Source: Alistipes sp. (GTDB lineage Bacteria > Bacteroidota > Bacteroidia > Bacteroidales > Rikenellaceae). From it: a stretch of 64,000 nucleotides of DNA. Numbering within the stretch: position 1 is the first letter of the stretch; each line of letters begins with the position of its first letter. The notes under the pieces are model-generated. The model did no database searches. It saw only the letters and a list, made by a program, of their open reading frames with translations, and was not told the origin of the DNA. The stretch covers positions 62,001 to 126,000 of the forward strand of contig JAFQTX010000018.1 in NCBI GenBank assembly GCA_017408825.1. The letters are read 5' to 3'. The translations under genes and the position numbers were made by a program. Of the stretch, positions 15,243-24,090 are shown one piece after another.

Positions 15243-16829
15243 ATGAAAATTGCATTAGCCCAGCTAAACTTTACTGTAGGCGACATCAAGTTGAACACAG
15301 CAAAAATCATTGATGCTATTCGTCGTGCCAAGAGCGAGAAGGCCGACTTGGTAGTATTCTCGGAGTTTGCCGTGAGCGGCACACCTGCCTATGGTCTTCT
15401 CACAAAGACTACCTTTCTCACACTCTGTGAAGAGGCCATTGAGAGTATTGCGGCCGAGTGTCGTGGTATTGCTGCTATCGTAGGTACGCCCTACCTCACA
15501 GATGAGGGTCCAATCAGTGCAGCAGCATATATTGATGGCCGAGGTGTTGTCGAATATATCGGCAAGCGATATGTGTCGGCACGTCGAGAGATGGGCTATA
15601 TCGTAGGATCGTCGATAGGCTGCCAGACTATCCACCTTAAGGGCAATAGCCTACGTGTGGTTGTTGGTGACGATCTTAGCCGTATGGACGACATCGACGA
15701 GGATATCGACGCAATAATCTCGATTAACGCCCGCCGCTATGGTAAGGGTATTATGACCCGCCGCTTCGACAAGATGAGTCGCTTGGCCTTCACCGAGGGC
15801 ACAAACCTATTGTTGATGAACCAGGTGGGTGGCTCGGGTGATATTGTCTACGACGGTACGTCGGGAATACTAAATCGTAATGGCCAGTTAGTTATGCTCC
15901 TAAATAGCTTCGAGGAGGACTTCCGTATCTTTGATACTGAGGCTGAGAACAAGCCTATGGAGGTCCCATTCACAACCTACAAGGATCGTAATTCGATGCT
16001 CTATAAGGCGGCGTGCTTAGGCCTGCGTGACTACTTCCACAAGAACGGCTACACGAAGGCCTGTGTGGGCTTGTCGGGAGGTATCGACTCGGCAGTTGTC
16101 GCTTGCATTGCTGTGGGCGCTTTGGGTAAGGAGAATGTGCGAGTGTTGCTTATGCCTTCGCCATTTACCCCTAACGAGAGTGTTGAGGATGCTAAGCACT
16201 TGGCCGAAAATCTCGGTGTGGAGTATAGCGTATTGCCTATTATCGAGGCCTACAACGCTATCGTAGGTACGCTACAACCCGTTATCGGCGGTACAGAGTT
16301 TGATGCTACCGAGGAGAATATCCAGACACGTATCCGCACTACGATGCTTATGGCCTTGCAGAATAAGACAGGATATATGCTGCTTAACTCGTCGAATAAG
16401 AGCGAGAATGCCCTCGGTTGGTGTACGCTCTATGGCGATACGGCAGGTACGTTCAGCCCTACGGGCGACCTCTATAAGGGTGAGATATACGATCTTGCAC
16501 GATATATCAACGACTCGTTGGGAAATGTTATCCCCGATGAGATTCTCGATAAGGAGCCATCGTCGGAGCTACGTCCTAACCAGAAGGATAGTGACTTCTT
16601 GCCTCACTACGAGGTTATCGATGCCATCCTCTTCCGTATGATTGAGAAGAAGCAGCACCGCGAGGAGATCATAAACGCTGGTTTCGATTCGGATGTCGTT
16701 GAGAAGATCCACACTATGGTGATGCAGAATGAGAAGAAACGCTATCAGTTCCCTCCCGTGTTGCGTCTTTCACCTTGCGCCTTTGGCCACGAGTGGCTGA
16801 TGCCTCTTGTAAACCACTATCACGATTAG
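15243..16829 (+). CDS. nadE: NAD synthetase with a nitrilase-like domain lacking its cysteine
   Basis: 528 residues. It makes NAD+ from deamido-NAD+ and ATP. The C-terminal half is a normal PP-loop synthetase: SGGIDS (278-283), LNSSNKSE and GDTAGTFSPTGDLYKGEIY. The N-terminal half has the carbon-nitrogen hydrolase fold that normally frees ammonia from glutamine. Glu41 (FSEFAVSG) and Lys108 (GKRY) of its catalytic triad are present. The nucleophile segment, normally (I/V)CED-x-W, reads VVVGDDLS: the cysteine position is Gly142 and the nearest Cys is at 127. The domain probably cannot use glutamine in the usual way, so the enzyme may be ammonia-dependent. Family sure; the activity change is inference. 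Confidence 0.9.
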   Translation: MKIALAQLNFTVGDIKLNTAKIIDAIRRAKSEKADLVVFSEFAVSGTPAYGLLTKTTFLTLCEEAIESIAAECRGIAAIVGTPYLTDEGPISAAAYIDGRGVVEYIGKRYVSARREMGYIVGSSIGCQTIHLKGNSLRVVVGDDLSRMDDIDEDIDAIISINARRYGKGIMTRRFDKMSRLAFTEGTNLLLMNQVGGSGDIVYDGTSGILNRNGQLVMLLNSFEEDFRIFDTEAENKPMEVPFTTYKDRNSMLYKAACLGLRDYFHKNGYTKACVGLSGGIDSAVVACIAVGALGKENVRVLLMPSPFTPNESVEDAKHLAENLGVEYSVLPIIEAYNAIVGTLQPVIGGTEFDATEENIQTRIRTTMLMALQNKTGYMLLNSSNKSENALGWCTLYGDTAGTFSPTGDLYKGEIYDLARYINDSLGNVIPDEILDKEPSSELRPNQKDSDFLPHYEVIDAILFRMIEKKQHREEIINAGFDSDVVEKIHTMVMQNEKKRYQFPPVLRLSPCAFGHEWLMPLVNHYHD

Positions 16830-16855
16830 CCGAGGGTTGCGTTAAAAAAATCACT

Positions 16856-17272
16856 ATGGGACACACTATTCGACATAGAGGTGTTGTTGAGCGTGCGGAG
16901 CGAGATAGAGTCTTTGTGCGTGTGGAGAAGGAGTCTGCGTGTGCTGGTTGCCATGCTAAGGGTCTATGTGGCGAGAGTGGCTCGGAACGAGTTATCGAGG
17001 TGCACACCTCTCAGGCTGAGGAGTATAGGGCTGGGGAGCGTGTGGTGGTAGCCCTTGAGCGTGGCTCGATGGGGGCACTATCGGTGCTATGGGCCTATGT
17101 CTTGCCTCTTGTCGTGCTTCTTGTTGTGCTGTTTGGTCTTCACGCCTTGGGCGTCGGTGATGGCCCTGCGGCACTTGCGTCGATAGGTGCTGTGGCACTA
17201 TACTACGTGGGGCTTCGTGTTATGCGCCACTACTTTGATCGAAAGATTAAATTTACAATCATAAAAGAGTAA
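16856..17272 (+). CDS. RseC/SoxR-reducing-system-like membrane protein
   Basis: 138 residues from the ATG at 16856. The open frame starts at 16775, but that part lies inside nadE, and MGHTIRHRGVVER is a normal RseC opening. The N-terminal cytoplasmic part has the four-cysteine pattern C-x-x-C-x5-C (ACAGCHAKGLC), a possible Fe-S or redox site, followed by a hydroxyl-rich OB-like region and two membrane helices (about 66-85 and 94-113). RseC homologues are usually encoded with rnf genes and help keep electron flow to the complex or sensors working. It overlaps rnfB by one base, so it is the first gene of the rnf operon. Confidence 0.85.
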   Translation: MGHTIRHRGVVERAERDRVFVRVEKESACAGCHAKGLCGESGSERVIEVHTSQAEEYRAGERVVVALERGSMGALSVLWAYVLPLVVLLVVLFGLHALGVGDGPAALASIGAVALYYVGLRVMRHYFDRKIKFTIIKE

Positions 17273-18204
17273 TGAACGAACTACTATTGACAGTCTTGAC
17301 GCTCAGCGTGCTGGGAGCGTTACTCGCCGTAGTCCTATACTTCGTAGCTCAGAAGTTTAGGGTTGAGGAGGATCCCCGTATTGATGATGTCGAGAAGATG
17401 CTGCCTGGTGCCAACTGTGGTGGCTGTGGCTTTGCGGGATGCCGAGCCATGTCTGAAGCTTTGGTAAAGCGCGATAATATTGCGGCGCTTTTCTGCCCCG
17501 TTGCTGGTGGCGAAACGATGAAGTCTATTGCCTCGTTCTTGGGCAAGACTGCTGCCGAGAAGAGCCCTATGGTTGCAACAATGCGTTGCGGCGGCTCGTG
17601 CGACAAGCGTCCTAAGGTGAACCACTACGACGGAGCGTTGAGCTGTGCCGTGGTAAACACCTTCTATGTTGGCGAGTCGGCCTGTGCCTTTGGCTGTATC
17701 GGCTATGGCGACTGCGTGCACGCTTGTAAGTTTGGTGCGCTGAGCATCAACCCCGAGACTGGCCTTGTGGAGGTAGATCCTGACAAGTGTACCGCTTGTG
17801 GTGCATGTGTTAAGGCCTGCCCTAAGGGTCTGTTTGAGTTGCGCAAGAAGTGGCCAAAGAATCGCGCTATCTATGTGGCGTGTCGTTCGAAGAACCGTGG
17901 CGCTGTTGTTATGAAGGCCTGCAAGGCGGGATGTATCGGTTGTGGTAAGTGCGAGAAGGTGTGCCAGTTTGGTGCTATCACCATCGACAACCACCTCGCA
18001 TATATCGATCCTGAGAAGTGTAAGCTATGTCGCAAGTGCGTTAATGAGTGTCCTACGGGAGCAATCCATATCGTGAATATGGAGCCTCTCGCTAAGGAGC
18101 CAAAGCCCGCTGTGGCGGCTAAGCCCGCTACGCCCAAGGCAGAGAGCGCACCCAAGGCTGTGGAGGCCACAGAGAGTAAGGTTGTAACCGCTAAAAACGA
18201 GTAA
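17272..18204 (+). CDS. rnfB: Rnf complex subunit B, polyferredoxin
   Basis: 310 residues. Membrane helix at the N-terminus (about 4-26), then the [4Fe-4S] domain CGGCGFAGC..C, then several CX2CX2CX3CP ferredoxin motifs (from CTACGACVKACP through CIGCGKCEKVC and CKLCRKCVNECP). The Ala/Pro/Lys-rich tail after about 275 is disordered. RnfB takes electrons from reduced ferredoxin on the cytoplasmic side and passes them into the ion-pumping complex. Followed by rnfC after 4 bases. Confidence 0.95.
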   Translation: MNELLLTVLTLSVLGALLAVVLYFVAQKFRVEEDPRIDDVEKMLPGANCGGCGFAGCRAMSEALVKRDNIAALFCPVAGGETMKSIASFLGKTAAEKSPMVATMRCGGSCDKRPKVNHYDGALSCAVVNTFYVGESACAFGCIGYGDCVHACKFGALSINPETGLVEVDPDKCTACGACVKACPKGLFELRKKWPKNRAIYVACRSKNRGAVVMKACKAGCIGCGKCEKVCQFGAITIDNHLAYIDPEKCKLCRKCVNECPTGAIHIVNMEPLAKEPKPAVAAKPATPKAESAPKAVEATESKVVTAKNE

Positions 18205-18208
18205 TGCA

Positions 18209-19561
18209 ATGAGAACATTTCCTATTGGCGGTATTCACCCGTCAGATAACAAGGAGTGGAGCAAGGATCGTGCTATTGAGACCCTCGAGCTACCAAGCGA
18301 GGTCTACATTCCGATGATCCAACATATAGGAGCTCCCTCGACTCCCATCGTGAAGAAGGGCGATAAGGTGCTCACTGGTCAGCTTATTGGTCAGGCTGTG
18401 GGCTTCGTGTCGGCAAATATACACTCTTCGGTGTCGGGAACAGTGACCTCGGTAGATGCCTATCCTAATGGTCAGGGCCAGCGTCGGATTATGGTTGTCA
18501 TCAAGCGTGAGGGCGACGAGTGGGTCGAGACCATCGACCGCTCTACGGAGCTTAAGCGTGAGTGTACGCTCACGCCTCAGGAGATTATCGCTAAGGTGCG
18601 TGATGCAGGTATTGTGGGCCTTGGTGGTGCACAGTTCCCTACCCATGTGAAGCTCTCGGTGCCCGATGGTCAGCGAGCTGAGGTGCTTATTATCAATGGT
18701 GTGGAGTGCGAGCCATACCTCACCTCCGACTACCGAAATATGATGGAGCGTGCCGAGCTTATCCTCACGGGCGTTGAGATCTTGATGCGTGCCGTGAGTG
18801 TTGAGCGTGCTGTTATTGGTGTTGAGAACAACAAGCCAGATGCCATAGCTCATCTTCGTGATGTTATTGCTAAGGGTAACTATCGTGGTATCGAGGTTAT
18901 GCCTCTGAAGGTGCGCTACCCGCAGGGTGGCGAGAAGCAGCTCATCGCCGCTGTCACAGGCCGTCAGGTAGCACCTCCTCCAGCACTCCCTATCTCGGTA
19001 GGCGCCGTTGTCTGCAACGTATCTACCTCGATTGCTGTGTATGAGGCCGTGCAGAAGAATAAGCCTCTTATCGAGCGGGTAGTGACCGTTACGGGTAAGG
19101 AGCTTAAGACCACGCATAACTACTTGGCTCGTCTGGGTACTCCTGTAAGCCGTCTCTTTGAACTTGCTGGTATCCCTGAAGGCGATGTTAAGTTGCTCAA
19201 CGGTGGCCCTATGATGGGTCGTGCCATCGTAGATATTACCGCACCGCTGATTAAGGGTTGCTCAGGCCTCACCGTGCTCTCGGGAAGAGAGGCAGCACGT
19301 GGTACAGAGCTTCAGTGTATTAAGTGTGCAAAGTGTGTTGCGGCGTGTCCTATGGGTCTTGAGCCATACCTGCTCTCGAAGTTGGCTAAGTTGCAGAAGT
19401 GGGACGTGGCCGAGGAGCATAACGTGGTGGATTGTATCGAGTGTGGCTGTTGCTCATATACCTGCCCCTCGTATCTCCCTCTTTTGGACTACATACGGAT
19501 TGGTAAGCAGACGGTGATGACGAATATCCGTGCACGTGCCGCTGCCGCAAATAAGAAGTAA
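18209..19561 (+). CDS. rnfC: Rnf complex subunit C
   Basis: 450 residues, the NADH-binding peripheral subunit of the ferredoxin:NAD+ oxidoreductase. It carries the Nqo1-like GGAQFPTHVK flavin/NADH loop (about 131-140) and two CX2CX2CX3CP clusters (CIKCAKCVAACP, CIECGCCSYTCP) near the C-terminus. The soluble N-terminal domain is a biotinyl-like SLBB fold. The start GTG/ATG choice is clear from MRTFPIGGIHP. Third gene of the operon. Confidence 0.95.
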   Translation: MRTFPIGGIHPSDNKEWSKDRAIETLELPSEVYIPMIQHIGAPSTPIVKKGDKVLTGQLIGQAVGFVSANIHSSVSGTVTSVDAYPNGQGQRRIMVVIKREGDEWVETIDRSTELKRECTLTPQEIIAKVRDAGIVGLGGAQFPTHVKLSVPDGQRAEVLIINGVECEPYLTSDYRNMMERAELILTGVEILMRAVSVERAVIGVENNKPDAIAHLRDVIAKGNYRGIEVMPLKVRYPQGGEKQLIAAVTGRQVAPPPALPISVGAVVCNVSTSIAVYEAVQKNKPLIERVVTVTGKELKTTHNYLARLGTPVSRLFELAGIPEGDVKLLNGGPMMGRAIVDITAPLIKGCSGLTVLSGREAARGTELQCIKCAKCVAACPMGLEPYLLSKLAKLQKWDVAEEHNVVDCIECGCCSYTCPSYLPLLDYIRIGKQTVMTNIRARAAAANKK

Positions 19562-19583
19562 AACGAATTAGTAAGATATAACT

Positions 19584-20549
19584 ATGCAAACACGACTTTT
19601 TGCAGCTCCCTCACCACATATTCACGGCGGCGAGAAGACTCCACGAATTATGGGTGATGTTGTGTTGGCTCTGATACCAGCACTTGCTGTGTCGATCTAC
19701 GCCTTAGGCTGGAGAGTGCTTATGATCACAGCCATATCTATTGTTAGCTGTGTGCTGTTCGAGTATCTCATCCAGCGCTTCCTGCTCAAGGGCCGTAATA
19801 CCATTGGCGATCTCTCGGCCGTAGTCACAGGCTTGCTTTTGGCCTTTAACCTCCCCGTGGGTATCCCTTGGTGGATTGTTGTTATTGGCGCATTGGTGGC
19901 TATCGGTATCGGTAAGATGACCTTTGGTGGCTTGGGATGCAACCCCTTTAACCCAGCACTTACAGGCCGTATCTTCCTGCTTATTGCCTATCCAGTGCAG
20001 ATGACCGACTGGACTACGTCGGTACCCGATGCCCTCTCTGGATCTACCGCCTTGGCCGATTTCAAACTTCAGTATGTCACCAACGCAGTGTCGTTCGATA
20101 ATCATAACTTCCTCGATATGCTGCTTGGCGATATGAATGGCTCGATGGGTGAGATTGGTGCTTTGGCCCTTATCCTAGGTGGCCTCTACCTCTTGGTGCG
20201 TAGGGTTATCACCTGGCATATCCCCGTGGCTGTGCTTGGCACGATGATCATCTTCAGTGTGTGTGCAGCAATACCTATGGGTGGCGCTATGCTATGGCAG
20301 ATGCCTACGTTCCACCTCTTGGCTGGTGGTGCGTTGCTCGGTGCTATCTTTATGGCTACGGACTATGCTACCTCGCCTATGACACACAAGGGTATGATAA
20401 TATATGGTATAGGTATTGGTGCTATCACCATGATCATCCGTCTGTGGGGAGCCTATCCCGAGGGTATGTCATTTGCGATATTCATTATGAATGCCGTGAC
20501 ACCTCTTATTAATAAGTACTGCCGTCCTAAGCGTTTCGGCACTAAATAG
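19584..20549 (+). CDS. rnfD: Rnf complex subunit D
   Basis: 321 residues with eight to ten membrane helices. The covalent FMN attachment region is S-G-S-T (about 149-153, in DALSGSTALADF); the usual motif is SGAT, so the Thr is kept and Ala is replaced by Ser. GGLGCNPFNPALTGR is the conserved loop of the NqrB/RnfD family. It forms the membrane core that moves Na+ or H+. Located 22 bases after rnfC. Confidence 0.95.
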   Translation: MQTRLFAAPSPHIHGGEKTPRIMGDVVLALIPALAVSIYALGWRVLMITAISIVSCVLFEYLIQRFLLKGRNTIGDLSAVVTGLLLAFNLPVGIPWWIVVIGALVAIGIGKMTFGGLGCNPFNPALTGRIFLLIAYPVQMTDWTTSVPDALSGSTALADFKLQYVTNAVSFDNHNFLDMLLGDMNGSMGEIGALALILGGLYLLVRRVITWHIPVAVLGTMIIFSVCAAIPMGGAMLWQMPTFHLLAGGALLGAIFMATDYATSPMTHKGMIIYGIGIGAITMIIRLWGAYPEGMSFAIFIMNAVTPLINKYCRPKRFGTK

Positions 20550-20561
20550 CGAGTCAGGATT

Positions 20562-21248
20562 ATGAAGAGTACATTGAAAAATATGGTTTTGGTGCTTTTC
20601 GGCATCACTGCCATCGCTGCATTGCTCGTAGGCTTGGTAAACGACATCACGAAGAATACCATTGCCCAGACCGAGCAGCGAAATAAGGATCTTGCAAAGC
20701 TTGAGGTGCTTCCCGAGTTTGAGGGTGAGCCTCAGCTTGAGGAGAAGAGCCGTAAGATTGGCGACTTCAATATTAACGTAACTATTGTCAAGGCCCAAGA
20801 CCAGCTCGTTGGCTATGCTGTCGAGGCACCAAGCATCACCAGCAATGGCTATGGCGACCGCATCTATCTTATGGTAGGCTTCGTGGAGCAGGAGGGCAAG
20901 GCTGTGATCAACGGCGTGAAGGTTATCTCGCAGAAGGAGACCCCAGGTCTTGGCGCAAATATGACCAACGAGGGTAATAACCTCGAGCGTAGTGTTGTGG
21001 GCAAGGATGCTGCCGAGCTTAAGTTTGCTGTGAAGAAGAAGGGTGGCTCGTTCGACGCACTTGCTGGCGCAACAATATCGTCAAGTGCCTATGCCAACGC
21101 TATCGAGACTGCCTATGCGGGTTATCTCTGGGCTAAGGGTGAGCTTCCCTCGGCAGAGAATGCTACGTCGGGAGCAACAAAGTCTACCCAGGAGAGTGAA
21201 ACTAACGACGAGTCAGAGGCTCAGAAAGGAGATCTAAGCAATGAGTAG
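20562..21248 (+). CDS. rnfG: Rnf complex subunit G
   Basis: 228 residues: one N-terminal membrane helix (about 8-28), then an extracytoplasmic FMN domain with DALAGATISSSAY (about 167-179), whose Thr in GAT carries covalent FMN. A polar tail rich in Ser/Thr/Glu follows residue 200. It overlaps rnfE by 8 bases, a sign of coupled translation. Confidence 0.95.
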   Translation: MKSTLKNMVLVLFGITAIAALLVGLVNDITKNTIAQTEQRNKDLAKLEVLPEFEGEPQLEEKSRKIGDFNINVTIVKAQDQLVGYAVEAPSITSNGYGDRIYLMVGFVEQEGKAVINGVKVISQKETPGLGANMTNEGNNLERSVVGKDAAELKFAVKKKGGSFDALAGATISSSAYANAIETAYAGYLWAKGELPSAENATSGATKSTQESETNDESEAQKGDLSNE

Positions 21249-21822
21249 GCTACAACTTATCACTAAGGGCATAATCAAGGAGAACCCCACGTTCGTGTTG
21301 ATTTTGGGTATGTGCCCAACACTTGGCGTTACGTCGTCGGCAATTAACGGTATGGGTATGGGCGTGGCTACTATGGCTGTGCTTATTATGTCAAACATGG
21401 TGATATCTATGATTAAGAACATCGTGCCTGATAAGGTGCGTATCCCTGTATTCATCGTGGTTATCGCCTCGTTTGTGACCATCATCGAGATGCTTATGAA
21501 GGCCTATGTGCCATCGCTCTACGCCTCACTCGGTGTGTTTATCCCTCTTATCGTGGTGAACTGTATCATTCTTGGTCGTGCTGAGGCCTTTGCATCGAAG
21601 AACGGAGTCATCGACTCGGCGCTCGATGGTGTGGGTATCGGCCTTGGCTTTACGCTCTCGCTGACAGCTATTGGTGCTGTGCGTGAGATCCTCGGCGCAG
21701 GCTCTATCTTCGGCTATACGTTCGCTGCTGATGTGATGCCACTACTCTTTATCCTTGCGCCTGGTGGTTTCTTCGTGCTCGGATACTTGATGGTTATGTT
21801 TAATAAAATAGCAAAACGATAA
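21241..21822 (+). CDS. rnfE: Rnf complex subunit E
   Basis: 193 residues, six membrane helices, with the RnfE/NqrD hallmarks NPTFVLILGMCPTLGVT and NCIILGRAEAFA. RnfE and RnfA are inverted-topology relatives that form the central pore with a [2Fe-2S] centre held by conserved cysteines in the membrane (Cys in GMCP and NC visible). Confidence 0.95.
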   Translation: MSRLQLITKGIIKENPTFVLILGMCPTLGVTSSAINGMGMGVATMAVLIMSNMVISMIKNIVPDKVRIPVFIVVIASFVTIIEMLMKAYVPSLYASLGVFIPLIVVNCIILGRAEAFASKNGVIDSALDGVGIGLGFTLSLTAIGAVREILGAGSIFGYTFAADVMPLLFILAPGGFFVLGYLMVMFNKIAKR

Positions 21823-21825
21823 AAA

Positions 21826-22476
21826 ATGGTGGAGACTAATATTTCGAGAGAGGTCATTCAGGGCTTTGCGACTGGTACTATTAGCGTTGAGGCTATCACG
21901 CTCTTTGCCGTTGTTATCGGCGCAATATTTGTTAATAACGTGGTGCTCTCGCAGTTCCTCGGCATATGCCCATTCCTTGGCGTGTCGTCGAAGGTGAACA
22001 CCTCGTTGGGTATGGGTATGGCCGTAACCTTCGTTATGGCGCTATCTGCTGTTGTTACCTGGTCGTTGCAGACATTTGTGTTGGTGCCTTTCGGCATCGA
22101 ATATATGCAGACCATTGTCTTTATCTTGGTAATCGCATCCCTTGTGCAGATGGTCGAGATTGTGCTTAAGAAGGTGTCGCCATCGTTGTATCAGGCGTTG
22201 GGTATCTTCCTGCCTCTTATCACGACTAACTGTGCTGTGCTTGGCGTAGCGATTATCTCTGTGCAGAAGGATTTTGACCTGCTCACCAGCGTTATCTACT
22301 CGGTATCTATCGCTATTGGCTTTGCGCTTGCCCTTGTGTTGTTCGCAGGTATTCGTGAGCGCCTCGAGGTTGAGGATGTGCCTCAGGGTATGCGTGGTGT
22401 GCCTATCGCACTTATCACTGCGGGTTTGTTGGCAATGGCGTTTATGGGGTTTGCTAATGTTGTCCCCCTCCCATAA
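21826..22476 (+). CDS. rnfA: Rnf complex subunit A
   Basis: 216 residues, slightly longer than usual (about 190), with an N-terminal extension before the first of six membrane helices. [16 protein letters not shown] and TTNCAVLG match the family and mirror rnfE. Last gene of the seven-gene run rseC-rnfBCDGEA, the full set needed to couple ferredoxin oxidation and NAD+ reduction to ion pumping. Its TAA stop codon forms the first three bases of hairpin element E2. Confidence 0.93.
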   Translation: MVETNISREVIQGFATGTISVEAITLFAVVIGAIFVNNVVLSQFLGICPFLGVSSKVNTSLGMGMAVTFVMALSAVVTWSLQTFVLVPFGIEYMQTIVFILVIASLVQMVEIVLKKVSPSLYQALGIFLPLITTNCAVLGVAIISVQKDFDLLTSVIYSVSIAIGFALALVLFAGIRERLEVEDVPQGMRGVPIALITAGLLAMAFMGFANVVPLP

Positions 22477-22607
22477 TTTCTTGTGATAAGTCGTGAGATG
22501 TGGTGTATCACTATAAGTAAGAGGTCTCGGGCTGTACGTTTTGTACTATCCCGAGACCTCTTACTTATAGTGATACACCACATCTCACGACTTCTGACAA
22601 GAAATTT
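22474..22607 (+). repeat. Stop-codon hairpin element, copy E2, with a 44-bp perfect palindrome
   Basis: Starts with the rnfA stop codon (TAATTTCTTGTGATAAG) and ends CTTCTGACAAGAAATTT. Inside, arms 22488-22531 and 22550-22593 are exact inverted repeats over 44 bases, with an 18-base loop containing GTACG TTTT GTAC. Beyond the arms, CTTGT/ACAAG pairs again after a 3-base mismatch (GAT against CAG). Homologous along its length to E1 at 8530-8661. Confidence 0.85.
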
Positions 22608-22735
22608 ATTTCTCGTGATAGTGTCGCTACTTCACCACCTCAATCATTGGGCTGAATGGGAAATACGTCAAGTATGTCCCATCCAGCCCAATATCTTAAT
22701 CGGCGGCAAATTAGCACCACTCTGACAAGAAATTT
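22603..22735 (+). repeat. Hairpin element unit R1 (tandem, 128-bp period)
   Basis: Begins TTTCTCGTGATAG, ends TAGCACCACTCTGACAAG. Contains CTACTTCACCACC, CCTCAATCATTGGG, and a hairpin: GGCTG-A-ATGGGA-A-ATAC-GTCAA-GTAT-G-TCCCAT-C-CAGCC. It shares its left end with the right end of E2 and its right end with the next unit. Confidence 0.75.
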
Positions 22736-22830
22736 ACTTCTCGTGATAGTGGTGCTACTTCACCACCTCAATCATTGGGCCGAATGGGAAAAACGTTAAG
22801 TATGTCCCATCCAGCCCAATATCTTAATCG
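22731..22830 (+). repeat. Hairpin element unit R2 (right end missing)
   Basis: Near-identical to R1 for about 100 bases, 128 bases downstream, with the apical loop changed (AAACGTTAAGTAT). After CTTAATCG it diverges and runs into the CCCTTTAG repeats. The 500-base gap to 22976 therefore holds E2, R1, R2 and two CCCTTTAG units and no gene. Confidence 0.7.
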
Positions 22831-22841
22831 TTATATCTTGC

Positions 22842-22895
22842 CCCTTTAGCACCTTTAGGTGCGAACAACCCTTTAGCAAGCTATCAGCTTGCGCA
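22842..22895 (+). repeat. CCCTTTAG-hairpin repeats, two units
   Basis: Unit a: CCCTTTA-GCACC-TTTA-GGTGC-GAACAA (22842 on). Unit b: CCCTTTA-GCAAGC-TATCA-GCTTGC-GCACTA (22869 on). Constant flanks, different but self-complementary stems. Six more units lie at 55904-56109. Confidence 0.75.
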
Positions 22896-22975
22896 CTACA
22901 CTCAAGCTACCCTTGCCTAACTATAAACGAGGGGTGTAGGGCCAAGTATTTAGCCCCACCTCTCCCTCTGCAATC

Positions 22976-23953
22976 TTACTTCGCTGTGTAGATCAGATAC
23001 TCAAGCTCGCCCATAAGGCCACGCTGCATCTCCTCGGGAGCATACAACGCAAAGAGTATCGTCTTGATAGTCTGGCTCTCTGGGTCGAGTGTTGAGAAGC
23101 TAACAAATGGACCTCCCATCTGGTCGAACTTTACCTCCCAGCAGCCACGCATCTCGAACCACACACGGTCGTTGATCTCCATAGCACTAAAATATATAGG
23201 TGCTGACTGGCTGATGGTCATATACGAGCCTGGCTTGTCGGTGTGTACCACAGCGAGCTTGTTGATAATCATACGCTCGAGCCACTCGCCAGTAAGATCC
23301 TTTTCGTCGGTATATTCGGTCTCAAAGGCGAAGATATACTGTGCCTTCTTCTCGTAGTCACGCATAAACCATAATAGGCTGCGGTCGCCGCTGTTGGCCT
23401 TTGAGAAGCCTGCAGGGATATGCATATCTATACCTATATGCTTCTTAAGCTCCTCCATAAGTATCGGAGAGCTACTACGACGGCTGTTTACGAGCGAGCG
23501 GTTGCGCTCACCCACCTCGAAAAGTCCACATATCTCGCCACCGTGCTCCTCGATAAACTGCTTAGCGGCATCCACCGTAGGGGCATTTACTGTAACGATG
23601 GTCTGTGGACGGGCATATACGTTATCGGCAACCATAACTCCTGCTTCGCTATTGGCTGGGCTGATGTTTATCGAGAGGATGTTGCCATACTTACGCTCCA
23701 TCGTTGTAAGCTCGCCCTGCGACATCTGATCAACCACGTAGAAATAGCTCTCGGGACGTGGTAGACCGAGAACACGTGCACCAACAGCACGATATACCAC
23801 CGAGTCAAGACCTGAGTTCCAGGCGTCGTTGTCGCAGATGACAAAGGCCTCGTAGGGTGAGCCGATAGCGCTCTTTGATGGTTGCTGTGGCTTTGTGGTG
23901 CAGCTTGCAAGTGCCATACAGCAAGCAATAACTATTGTGAGAATACGTTTCAT
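22976..23953 (-). CDS. DUF4837 family lipoprotein
   Basis: 325 residues. Signal peptide with lipobox ALASC (Cys about 18), then a soluble mixed alpha/beta region. The layout (G-x-P-Y-E-A-F-V-I-C-D near the start, a central FVWF-type block with R-S-L-V-N, and W-F-E-M-R-G-C-W near residue 265) fits DUF4837, a family I know only from Bacteroidota with no assigned role. Single gene, convergent with rnfA. Function unknown; likely attached to the inner leaf of the outer membrane or the periplasmic face. Confidence 0.6.
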   Translation of the reverse strand: MKRILTIVIACCMALASCTTKPQQPSKSAIGSPYEAFVICDNDAWNSGLDSVVYRAVGARVLGLPRPESYFYVVDQMSQGELTTMERKYGNILSINISPANSEAGVMVADNVYARPQTIVTVNAPTVDAAKQFIEEHGGEICGLFEVGERNRSLVNSRRSSSPILMEELKKHIGIDMHIPAGFSKANSGDRSLLWFMRDYEKKAQYIFAFETEYTDEKDLTGEWLERMIINKLAVVHTDKPGSYMTISQSAPIYFSAMEINDRVWFEMRGCWEVKFDQMGGPFVSFSTLDPESQTIKTILFALYAPEEMQRGLMGELEYLIYTAK

Positions 23954-24050
23954 AGTTGATGAGTTTTATCTTTTATATTTGCAAATTACGGGCAACACTC
24001 GATTGTCACATACAAAGATAGCTATATTTTCCAAATTCAGAAAAAAAAGT

Positions 24051-24058
24051 TATTTTTG
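24051..24058 (+). promoter_or_regulatory. -7 box for the polysaccharide deacetylase gene
   Basis: TATTTTTG, 32 bases before the ATG. A minus-strand TATCTTTG at 24013-24020 may serve the divergent DUF4837 gene. Confidence 0.5.
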
Positions 24059-24090
24059 CACCTTGTAGCTCGAGCTAATATGTAACTATT

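Noticed and set aside
18290..19117. 275-residue minus-strand frame inside rnfC
   Set aside because: His/Leu/Thr-rich antisense translation of conserved rnfC codons; no recognisable features.
22603..22735. Repeat arrays considered as a CRISPR array
   Set aside because: Unit length 128 with nearly identical whole units, no short repeat/unique spacer alternation, and no cas genes.
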